From Myxococcales bacterium (GTDB taxonomy: Bacteria; Myxococcota_A; Polyangia; Haliangiales; Haliangiaceae), in NCBI GenBank assembly GCA_011526095.1, contig WYBA01000058.1, positions 17,428 through 81,427 on the forward strand: a stretch of 64,000 nt of DNA, read 5' to 3'. A program made the translations under genes and the position numbers. Shown piece after piece: positions 26,964-35,400 of this stretch. How positions within the stretch are numbered: position 1 is the first letter of the stretch; each line of letters starts with the position of its first letter. Under the pieces are notes generated by a model. That model made no database searches. It was not told the origin of the DNA and saw only the letters and a list, made by a program, of their open reading frames with translations.

Positions 26964-28205
26964 TCAGCGCGCCCCCACGGGGTTGGACGCAGCGCCGTGG
27001 GGCGCGACGTCGATACGAGTGGGCTTCCCGATCAGGTACCCCTGGACGAGGTCGCAGCCCAGCTCGCCGATCACCGCCAGCTCCGGCTCGGTCTCGATCC
27101 CTTCCGCGACGGTCCAGATGCCCAGCTCCCGGCACATCGAGACGACCGAGGTGATCACACCGCGGCGGACTTCGTCACGCTCGACGCCGCGAACCAGCGA
27201 CATGTCGAGCTTCACGACGTCGGGGCGGATCGCGACCAGCGCCGACAGCGCGGCGTAGCCGGCGCCGAGATCGTCGATCGCGATCCGGTACCCCAGCGCA
27301 CGCAGGCTCGCGACCCGCTCGCCGATCGACGTGACGTGGTCGAGCGCGGTGCGCTCGGTGACCTCGAGCACGATCCGGTAGGCCTCGGCCGCGAGCGGCG
27401 AATCGGCCGTGTAGAGCGTCTCGTCGAGCAGTTCGTCGGGGTGCAGGTTGCAGAACACGAGCTCATCGCCAGGGATGAGCGGCAGCAAGCGGGCGATCGC
27501 CGACCGGATCACGCGCCCGAGCTCGAGCACGCGGTCGAGTCGCTCGGCGGCGCCGAACAGCGCGCCCGGGTGCGGCAGCTCGTGGGAGCGCGTGCGAACG
27601 AGCAGCTCCCAGGCGACGCGCGCGCCGGACTGGGGCGACACGATCGGCTGCGCGACCATGTACACCGTCGATAGCGCACGATCGAAAGCGCCGGCGAGCG
27701 CCGGCTCGCCGCGCAGGAGCGCTCCGAGCCCCGACTGCGCCGCGAGCTCGCGATTGCGTAGCACCGATCGGTAGAGCCTCGCGGAGGAGGTGACCGATGC
27801 GCGCAACTCGTCAGGGTCGACGGGCTTCGAGACATAGCGCGTCGCGCCCAGCTCGACGGCATCGATCGCGGTCTCGAGGCTCGCCTCGCCGGTCACGAAC
27901 AGGACGGGCAGCTCCGCGTCCAGCATCCGCACGTGGCGAAGGAACTCGACCCCGCTCATCCCGGGCATCGCCATGTCACTCACGACGACGTCGAACTTGC
28001 GCGACACGAGCAGCCGCAGCGCCTCGACGCCGTTCGAGGCCGTGATCACTTCCATGCCGGTGATCTGAAGCGTGCGTCGGTGAGCTCGCAGCACGGCGTC
28101 GTCGTCGTCGACCACCAGCGCGGACGCGCGCGCGAACGGTTGCGTATCGAGCACGTCCACCACAGGGATGGGCACCGGTGCGGCGACTGGGGGGGTGGAT
28201 GACAT
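26964..28205 (-). CDS. REC-EAL c-di-GMP phosphodiesterase (paralogue 2)
   Basis: 413 residues from the ATG at 28205, six bases after GAGGAG; the adjacent ATG at 28208 is also possible. The receiver has D77 in SDMAMPGMSG and KPV. The EAL domain carries WELLVR (ELL instead of EAL), NLHPDE, LEVTERT, IDDLGAGYAAL, VKLDMS, AEGIET and LVQGYLIGKP. The metal ligands are kept, so phosphodiesterase activity is likely. It is the first gene of the seven-gene minus-strand run, with a near-perfect sigma54 promoter just upstream. Confidence 0.87.
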   Translation of the reverse strand: MSSTPPVAAPVPIPVVDVLDTQPFARASALVVDDDDAVLRAHRRTLQITGMEVITASNGVEALRLLVSRKFDVVVSDMAMPGMSGVEFLRHVRMLDAELPVLFVTGEASLETAIDAVELGATRYVSKPVDPDELRASVTSSARLYRSVLRNRELAAQSGLGALLRGEPALAGAFDRALSTVYMVAQPIVSPQSGARVAWELLVRTRSHELPHPGALFGAAERLDRVLELGRVIRSAIARLLPLIPGDELVFCNLHPDELLDETLYTADSPLAAEAYRIVLEVTERTALDHVTSIGERVASLRALGYRIAIDDLGAGYAALSALVAIRPDVVKLDMSLVRGVERDEVRRGVITSVVSMCRELGIWTVAEGIETEPELAVIGELGCDLVQGYLIGKPTRIDVAPHGAASNPVGAR

Positions 28206-28230
28206 CATCAGCTCCTCGAGGCAGGTGCAG

Positions 28231-28246
28231 AGCAAGCGCCGGGCCA
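28231..28246 (-). promoter_or_regulatory. strong candidate sigma54 promoter of the seven-gene operon
   Basis: Read on the minus strand: TGGCCCGGCGCTTGCT, differing from the 10375 site by only two bases. The predicted start near 28220 leaves a 15-base leader holding GAGGAG, a normal layout. The rest of the 272-bp gap to the oxidase gene at 28478 is GC-rich with short inverted repeats and no gene. Confidence 0.65.
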
Positions 28247-28477
28247 CCCGCGGCGCAGGGAATCTCGCGGTGTTGGACCGGCGATGTCAGGAGGCTGACG
28301 GCCCCCGGACGACAACCGCCGGCCCGATGACGGTGGCGCGCCGTCGACCGCGCAGGACTCGTCGAAGTCCTGCGCCACAGCCCCGTCCCCTCCACGCGCC
28401 GCGGGCTGTCCATCCGCGGCCACCCGCTGCCCACCTGCGGTCAGCCGCGGCGCGGTGTTGCGCCTTACGGTGACGCC

Positions 28478-29878
28478 ATGCCCACCCCGCTCACGCCCGG
28501 CCCGCTCGCCGGACGGCTGTTCTCGCGCGGCGACGCAGGCTACGAGGCCGCGCGCCGCGCCACGATGTGGAACGCGCGCCGGCCCGACCGCTTCCCCGAC
28601 GTGATCGTCCAGGCGCGCGACGTCCACGACGTCGTCGCCGCGGTCCGGCTCGCGCGCGCCCGCGCGCTGCGGATCGGCGTCCGGTCCGGCGGACACTCGT
28701 GGTCCGCCAACCACGTCCGCGACGGCGGCCTGCTGCTCGACGTGTCGCGCCTCGCGGACGTGACGATCGACGCCGCCGCGCGGCGCGCCACCGCGGGCCC
28801 CGGCGTCGCCGGCCACGATCTCGCCGGGCGCCTGGTCCGGCGAGGCCTGTTCTTCCCCGCCGGCCACTGCATCGGCGTCAAGCTCGGCGGCTACCTGCTG
28901 CAGGGCGGGTTCGGCTGGAACAGCCGCGCGCTCGGCCCGGCGTGCCACAGCGTCGTCGGCCTCGACGTCGTCACCGCCGACGGCGACCTCGTCCACGCCA
29001 GCGCCGACGACCACGCCGACCTGTACTGGGCCGCGCGCGGCGCCGGCGCCGGGTTCTTCGGCGTCGTCGTGCGCTACCACCTCCGCCTCTACCCGCGGCC
29101 GGCGGCGATCGGCTTCGGCCTGCTCAGCTACCCGCTCGATCGCGCCGAGGAGGTGCTCCGCTGGGCCCACGCGATCGGGCACGACGTCCCGGCCTCGGTC
29201 GAGCTCCAGCTCCTGATGAGCCGGCGCGGCGCGCTCGGCCGCCCGTCGGTGGACGTGTTCGCGCCGGTGTTCGCCGACGGCCAGCGCGCGGCGTGGCGCG
29301 ACCTGCGCCTCTTGCGCGACGCGCCGCCGCGCCCGGCCCTGCGGATCCCGTACACGCCCGCGCCGCTGTCCCTGATGTACCGCGCGGTGATGCACCACTA
29401 CCCGCAGGAGCACCGCTACGCCGTCGACAACATGTGGACGCGCGCGTCGATGGACGCGCTGTGGCCCGGGCTCCGGCGGATCGCTGACACGCTGCCGTCG
29501 GCGCCGTCGCACGCGCTGTGGCTCAACTGGGCGCCACCGCCGCGCCGCGCCGGCGAGATGGCGTTCTCGATGGAGGACGACTACTACCTCGCGCTCTACG
29601 CCGTGTGGAGGGATGCGGCCGACGACGCGACCCACGCGGCGTGGCCGGTCGAGCGCATGCGCGAGCTCGCGCCGCTCGCCACCGGCTGCCAGCTCGCCGA
29701 CGAGAACCTCGGCCAGCGGCCGGCTCGCTTCGTCAGCGACGACCACCTCGCGCGCCTCGACGCGATCCGCGCCGTCCGTGATCCGGACGGTCGGTTCCAC
29801 CCGTGGATGGGACGCCCGACGCCGGCGCCCGACGCGGCGCGCCCGGCGGCTGCGGAAGCGGCGGCGGTGCGCCCGTGA
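28478..29878 (+). CDS. FAD-dependent berberine-bridge-type oxidase
   Basis: 466 residues. The PCMH-type FAD domain has RSGGHSW (69-75) with H73 as the covalent FAD site. GHCIGVKLGGYLLQGGFG carries C131 at the second covalent site, so FAD is probably doubly attached. The C-terminal BBE-type end (FHPWMG) is slightly unusual. Such enzymes oxidise alcohols, sugars or phenolic rings using O2. No signal peptide is seen. Its stop overlaps the start of a PhlG-like hydrolase gene (GTGA), suggesting that both act on a phenolic or polyketide compound. Confidence 0.82.
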   Translation: MPTPLTPGPLAGRLFSRGDAGYEAARRATMWNARRPDRFPDVIVQARDVHDVVAAVRLARARALRIGVRSGGHSWSANHVRDGGLLLDVSRLADVTIDAAARRATAGPGVAGHDLAGRLVRRGLFFPAGHCIGVKLGGYLLQGGFGWNSRALGPACHSVVGLDVVTADGDLVHASADDHADLYWAARGAGAGFFGVVVRYHLRLYPRPAAIGFGLLSYPLDRAEEVLRWAHAIGHDVPASVELQLLMSRRGALGRPSVDVFAPVFADGQRAAWRDLRLLRDAPPRPALRIPYTPAPLSLMYRAVMHHYPQEHRYAVDNMWTRASMDALWPGLRRIADTLPSAPSHALWLNWAPPPRRAGEMAFSMEDDYYLALYAVWRDAADDATHAAWPVERMRELAPLATGCQLADENLGQRPARFVSDDHLARLDAIRAVRDPDGRFHPWMGRPTPAPDAARPAAAEAAAVRP

Positions 29879-30633
29879 TCGCGCCCATCCCGGCCTCGCG
29901 CCACTGGAACCCGCGGCTGCTGCCGCTGGCGCCCCACGTCCTCGACGCCCTCGCGCGTGGCCCGATCGCGCCCGCCGCGGTCGACGACGAGCCGTGGAGC
30001 GACGCCGCGTACGCCGTGGACCGCGACGGCGCGATCCACGTCTCCGTGCTCACCCCGCTGCCCGGCGTCACCCCGCCCCAGCTCGACTGGTGGTTCGCCT
30101 GGCACAGCGCCGACGCCGCCCGCTACCGCCTGTGGCACCCCCGCGCCCACGTCTCCGCCCGCTGGGCCGACGGCCGCGGCACCCTCGGCGCCGGCCGCGC
30201 CGCCTACGTCGGCCGCACGTCGATCGTCGACGAGTACCTCGGCAGCGAGCGCGCGTCCGCCGCGATCACCTTCGTCGCGCCGCACACCCTCGGCGTCGAC
30301 GAGGCCGCGCTCGCCGACGAGGACGTCGCCACCGCCGTGTGCGCCCGCATGAGCCTGCCCGGCACCCCGCTCGAGGTCGGCCACATGACCCACCACGTCA
30401 CCCGCGTCCCCGGCGGCGCCGAGATGCGCTCGCGCTTCTGGATCGGCGGCCGGTTCGCGACCGTCCGCGCCGCCGGGCCGCTCGGCGCCGGGCTCGGCGC
30501 CGCCCTCCGCCGCGTCGTCCGGCCCCGCCCCACCCTCGCCCGCGACCTGCTCGTCCACTGCGCCGAGGAGATGTCGCACCTCGCGACGTTCCTGCCCGCG
30601 CTGCACGCCGAGGAGGCCGGGGGACGCGGCTAG
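29875..30633 (+). CDS. PhlG-like (diacetylphloroglucinol hydrolase family) protein
   Basis: 252 residues from GTG 29875, overlapping the oxidase stop. It has the family core WWFAWHS and RYRLWHPRAHVSARW, a Glu in VDEYLG, and HCAEEMSHLATFLP near the C-terminus. These correspond to the His/Glu/His/Glu zinc ligands of PhlG-type C-C bond hydrolases (cleavage of acylphloroglucinols). The true substrate is unknown; the partner oxidase suggests detoxification or breakdown of an aromatic ketone. Its stop overlaps the convergent lipoprotein gene by four bases. Confidence 0.72.
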   Translation: MIAPIPASRHWNPRLLPLAPHVLDALARGPIAPAAVDDEPWSDAAYAVDRDGAIHVSVLTPLPGVTPPQLDWWFAWHSADAARYRLWHPRAHVSARWADGRGTLGAGRAAYVGRTSIVDEYLGSERASAAITFVAPHTLGVDEAALADEDVATAVCARMSLPGTPLEVGHMTHHVTRVPGGAEMRSRFWIGGRFATVRAAGPLGAGLGAALRRVVRPRPTLARDLLVHCAEEMSHLATFLPALHAEEAGGRG

Positions 30634-31325
30634 AACGACGACGTCGCCCCGTCGTAGCCGAAGTCGACCAGCTCCGTCGTCGACGGCTCCGACACGCCGA
30701 CCGCCTTGACGACCGAGATCACCGGCACCGCCGGGTGCCACCACACCTCGCTCGTCGTCGAGTAGCCGGCGACGGCGACCGTCGACTGCCCGCGGAAGCA
30801 GCCCGCGAAGCGGCCGGCGATCGCGGCCGCGTCCTCCTGCGGCAGCGCGTCCCACCGCAGGATCATCTGGCGCAGGATCGGCTCGAAACTGCCCTTCATC
30901 ATCGCCATGATCGGCGGCGGCATCTCCTGCACGTTGCCGTTCGCGTCGCGCGTCCACAGCGCACGCACGTCGATCGCGCCCGGATCGGTGCGGTCCCCCA
31001 GCGCGACCAGCATCCGCATCGCCTGCGAGCCGAAGTAGCTGTCCGTCTGCGTCTCGATCCAGAACGCGTCGCCGTCCTCCCCGACGATCTTGTACGTCGT
31101 GATCGACGGCCGCCCGTCCTTGTCGACGACCTTGATCGTGACCCACTGCCCGACCTCCAGCGGCATCGGCGCCGCCGCCGCGGGCGCCTCGAACGCGCGC
31201 CCGCTCGGCGCCATCGCCGCGATCCGCGCGTCGACGTCGGCCTTCGCCGCCTGGTTGATCGAGGGCGCGCACGCGGCCGCGAGCGCGAGCAGAGCGGAGA
31301 GCAGGAGTCCACGGAGGATGCGCAT
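30630..31325 (-). CDS. lipoprotein of unknown function
   Basis: 231 residues from the ATG at 31325. Lipobox LAAAC gives a lipidated Cys near residue 20. The mature part has a beta-strand-rich centre (VGQWVTIKVVDKDG, SITTYKIVGEDGDAFWIETQT) and a small domain with one further Cys in AGCFRGQS. Similar lipoproteins occur in myxobacteria, but I know of no assigned function. It stands alone and is convergent with the PhlG-like gene. Confidence 0.65.
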   Translation of the reverse strand: MRILRGLLLSALLALAAACAPSINQAAKADVDARIAAMAPSGRAFEAPAAAAPMPLEVGQWVTIKVVDKDGRPSITTYKIVGEDGDAFWIETQTDSYFGSQAMRMLVALGDRTDPGAIDVRALWTRDANGNVQEMPPPIMAMMKGSFEPILRQMILRWDALPQEDAAAIAGRFAGCFRGQSTVAVAGYSTTSEVWWHPAVPVISVVKAVGVSEPSTTELVDFGYDGATSSF

Positions 31326-31518
31326 GGCGTCGATGTACGCCACCGCGCCCCGCGCGCCACGGGAACAGAGTGGCAGCGATCGCACCGCCCCGGCGCAGGC
31401 CGGCACGGCGCGGCTCAGCCCGACGAGGCCAGCCCCGCGATCACGGCTCGCGCCGCCGGTCAGCGTGTCGAACTTCGACATCGACACGGTCGAAGGCTAA
31501 CTGCACGGATCGGTCAAG
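31326..31518. other. intergenic stretch without a supported gene
   Basis: This part of the gap between the divergent lipoprotein and LRR genes shows no gene, clear promoter or strong hairpin. A frame ending SVSNFDIDTVEG at a TAA (31498-31500) looks slightly protein-like and abuts the small ORF that follows, so the region may be a decayed gene. Confidence 0.4.
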
Positions 31519-31653
31519 GTGCTCGGTCCCGGTAGCCTCCTCGGCGTCGACTTCGGCGACTACACGAGCGAGGAGGACGAACGCCGCGCCGTGATCGCCC
31601 CCGACGACACGTGGGCGGAGCCGTGTCAGATGATGAGGAAGAACCTCCCATGA
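31519..31653 (+). CDS. possible small ORF or gene remnant, 44 residues
   Basis: A GTG at 31519 opens a frame reading V-L-G-P-G-S-L-L-G-V-D-F-G-D-Y-T-S-E-E-D onward to a TGA at 31651-31653, which overlaps the LRR gene start (ATGA). Codon third positions are almost all G or C and the composition is protein-like, unlike a random frame. No ribosome site is clear, and the same frame is stopped by TAA just upstream. It could be a small coupled leader protein or the tail of a broken gene. Confidence 0.35.
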   Translation: MLGPGSLLGVDFGDYTSEEDERRAVIAPDDTWAEPCQMMRKNLP

Positions 31654-32441
31654 GCCTGCGCGCCGTCGCTCCCACCTTCCTGGCCCTCGCAGCGTGCGGC
31701 CGCGCCGCCACGACCGAGCGGCCCGTTGTGCTCGACGCACGAGCTCCGGCGTTGGCTGGCTCCTGTCCCGGCTCCGTCTCGTTCTGCGACCAGGTGTTCG
31801 ATGCCGACACGACGTCCGTCACCTGCCAGGACCCCGGCATCCACGACCTGTCGCCGCTCGCTTGCCTGCCCCGCCTCGAGGAGCTCGCCGTCGTCGGCGG
31901 GGCGAGCACGTCGCCCGTCGCCGATCTGGCGCCGCTGCGCGAGCTGCGCGGGCTGCGTCACCTCTCGCTCGGTGACACGTCCGTGGAGGATCTCACGCCG
32001 CTGGCCGGCTTGGCCGAGCTGCGCACGCTGCAGCTCCACGGCACGCGCGTCGCCGACCTGCGCCCAATCGGGTCGCTCGCGAAGCTCGAGGTGCTGACGC
32101 TCGCCCGGACACCGGTGGTCGATCTCCGCCCGCTCGCGGGCCTGCAACGACTCCAGCGGCTGGAGCTCGGAGGCACCGGCGTGACCGACCTTTCACCGCT
32201 CGCGGGCCTCGTCCGGCTGCAGCAGCTCAAGCTGGAGCGGACGCAGGTCGCCGACCTCAGCCCGCTCGCCGGGATGGTCGCGCTCGAGAGCCTGTGGCTG
32301 TTCGACACCCAGGTGACCACGCTCTCCGTGCTCGCCGGGCTCCCGAAGCTGGAGAAGGTCATGCTGCGTGGAGCGCCGGTCTCCGACGCGGAGGTGGTGG
32401 CGCTGCGGCAGGCGAGGCCGCAGCTCGAGATCGTGCGGTGA
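31650..32441 (+). CDS. leucine-rich-repeat lipoprotein
   Basis: 263 residues from the ATG at 31650. Lipobox LAAC near residue 16. The mature N-terminus has three Cys (SCPG, FCDQ, VTCQ) that may cap the repeat domain. From about residue 68 to 250 there are roughly eight LRR units of 22-23 residues with the pattern LxxLxxLxLxxTxVxDLxPLAG, like internalin-type bacterial LRRs. It is probably a surface protein for binding other proteins. It converges with the giant kinase-helicase gene 33 bp away and is not obviously linked to it. Confidence 0.8.
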   Translation: MSLRAVAPTFLALAACGRAATTERPVVLDARAPALAGSCPGSVSFCDQVFDADTTSVTCQDPGIHDLSPLACLPRLEELAVVGGASTSPVADLAPLRELRGLRHLSLGDTSVEDLTPLAGLAELRTLQLHGTRVADLRPIGSLAKLEVLTLARTPVVDLRPLAGLQRLQRLELGGTGVTDLSPLAGLVRLQQLKLERTQVADLSPLAGMVALESLWLFDTQVTTLSVLAGLPKLEKVMLRGAPVSDAEVVALRQARPQLEIVR

Positions 32442-32474
32442 GCGGATCGGCCGACCTGCTGGACGTTCCCCGGC

Positions 32475-35400
32475 TCATGCCTTGCGCAGCAGCTTGCCGC
32501 TGTTCGTCTCGGTGACCTCGACGCGGAACGGCAGCGTGGGGCCCCAGGTGGCGAGCTGGGCGATGAACAAGCGGGCGCGGCGGGCGCCGCCGACGAGGTT
32601 GGCGAGGTCGATCTCGCCGAGCGTGCCGTGGCGATCGAGGTGCATCAGCGCCTGGCGGTACAGGCCGTCCTCGATGGCGCGGGCCCAGGCGGGGACATCC
32701 GGCGCGGGGGCCGAGGTCGTCGGGGCCGACGGCGCGGGCGCGGTGATCGGTGCGGCGAGCGCGGTGTGCTGGGTGCGGGCGCGATGGCGTGCGTACAGCT
32801 CGCTGGTCGCGGCGCCGCGGCAGCCGGGGACCGCGGCCTCGATCTCCGCGAGGATCTCGGGGGCACGGCGGCGCCAGCTCGCGGCGGAGATGGAGAGGAC
32901 CTTCCAGCCGCGCTGGCGGAGCACACCAGGCCGGTGGACGTGGAGGTCGAACGCGTCGCCGGCCGCGCTCGCGTCGTCGATCAGGATGGCGAGCGCGTAG
33001 CGCGCGGGGTCGGCGGGGTCGAGGACGGCGACGGGGACGCGAAAGGTCGACGCGCCGACGTCGAGGTCATGCGGGATCCCGGCCTGCTCGAGCGCGAGCG
33101 CGAGCTGCGTCGAGAGCGGGACGTAGCCCTCGATCGGCAGGCGGACGCGCGCGTGCGCCGGGACGTGGACGGCCTCGCGGACCAGGTCGAGGATGCGGGT
33201 CGCCTCGACGCGGCGACCGCCGTGCATGTGGTGCGCGAACTCGAGGAACTGCTTGAACAGCCGCGGTCCCTCGTGGCGCGAGGACGCGACCGAGAGCTGC
33301 GCCGGCTCGAACGACGCGACGACATAGCAGGCTTGCTTGGCGCGGGAGATCGCGACGTTGAGGCGGCGCTCGCCGCCGCGCTGGCCGAGCGGCCCGAACC
33401 GCGCCGGGACGTAGGCCTCGTCGGTGAGCGCGCCCTTGCGCCGCCGCGACTGCGGCGCGTGGCCGAGGGAGAATACGATCACGTCGCGCTCGTCGCCCTG
33501 GACCTGCTCGAGGTTCTTCACGAACGGGCGCTCGTCCAGGGACTCGTGCGCGACGGCCTCGGTCCAGCCGGCGGCAAACGCGGAGTCGGCGGCGACGCGC
33601 GCGTCGATCGCGTCGAGCACGGCCTTGCGCTGCTTGAGGTTGAACGTGACCACGCCGATCGTCGGGCGCGGCGAACGCGCGAGCAGCTCACCGACGACGT
33701 CCACGACGCGCTCGGCCTCGGGCTTGTTCTCGCCGCCCTGGTAGGCCCCGTCGGGGACCGAGACCCAGCGCAGCGCGCTGGGCGCCGACGCGCCCGCCGT
33801 CGACGGGATCGTCAGCAGGTTGCCCTGGTACATCGCGTGGTTCGAGAACGCGATCAGCGCCTCGTCGCGGCAGCGGTAGTGCCAGGCGAGGCCCGCGTGC
33901 GCGACACGCGGTCGCGCCAGCGACAGCAACGACTCGGCGCCGAGCAGATCGCGCAGCTCGCGCTGGGCGTCGTCGTCGACCGCCGCGCGCGCGGGGCCCG
34001 ATGCGTCGGGGTCGGGCTCGTCGTCGTCTCCGCCGAGGGTGAAGTACGACGACGGCGGCATCTGCTTCTCGTCGCCCGCGACGACGACGCGGCGGGCGCG
34101 GAGCAGCACGGGCAGCCCGGCCTCGACCGTGCATTGCGACGCCTCGTCGAACACGACCAGGTCGAACAGCGGCTCGCGCGGGAACAGGATCGCCATCGTC
34201 TCGGGCGACAGCAGCCACACCGGCGCGACGCCGAGCAGCCCGTGCGGCGCAAACCTCCGGACGAACGTGCGCAGCGGCATGAGCATGCGGCGCTTGGTCG
34301 TCTCCTTGAGCAGGTCCTCGCGCAGCTTCTGCGCGGGCGTGCGTCGCTTGTGCTTCTCGGCCGCCTCGATCCGCAGCAGCTCGGCCTCGTCGATCCGCGC
34401 GAGGGTGCGCTCGATCTCGAGCTCCCGCCGCTCGTGCTCCAGCTCCGCGAGCCGCTCGGCCAGGCGGTCGCGCTCGCGGTCGTCGGCGCCGGTGCCGAGC
34501 TGCGCCAGGCCGGGGTGCTCGCGCTCGACGCGCGCCTGCCACGCCGACGCCCAGGCGCCGCTGATCGCGGCGCGCCACCCGGCGGCAGGCTCGTCGCCGC
34601 GCCGCGCGAGCACGAGGTCGAGGAGCGCGTCCGCGGTCGGCAGGATCGCGCGCGCGCGCGCCAGCAGCGCGTCCGCCTCCGCGAGCCTGGATGCGTCGCG
34701 CCGCCAGGCGTGGAGCAGGGGCTCGAGCGTCGCGGCGGCGGGCAGCGCCGGCAGCCACGGGAACGCGGCACACAGCGGCGCGGCCGCGGCGCGAAGGGCG
34801 TCGCGCGCGCCGAGAAGCCGGACCCGCTCGTCGACGGTCGCGTCCCACCGCGCGAGCGCGTCCGGGTCCGAGGCGACGTCGGGCGCCCAGGCCGCAACGG
34901 CGACGAGCTGCGGGCGCGCCGCGCCGAGCTCGCGCATCGCGGGCGCGAGCCGCGAGACCCGCTCGACCAGAGGACCGACCGCCGACGCCGAGGTCGGCAG
35001 CAACGGTCGCAGGCCGAGGCGATCGAGGGCGCCGCCGATCGCGCTCCAGGCGCGGCTCGCGGCGATGCGATCGGCGAGGTCCTGCACGAGCGCGGGCGTG
35101 GCCGCCGCGCCCGCCTGCTCGGGCCACACCTGCGCGAGCTCGCGCCGCAGCGCCGCCCGCGCGCGCCACCACGACGGGGCGAGGAACCGGTACCAGGCGC
35201 CGCCGAGACGCCGGAGCACGGCGAGCGCCGCGACGAGCTCGGGCGTGGGGGTGAACGCCACGGCGCGGTCGAGCTTGACCATCGCGGTACGGCCGTCGTC
35301 CCACGCCGCGCGCGCCTCGTCGGTCGCCAGCAGCCGCGCCGGATCGGTGGCGGCGAGCGGCAAGATCGCGCCGAACAGCCGGCGATCCTCCTCGCTGGCC

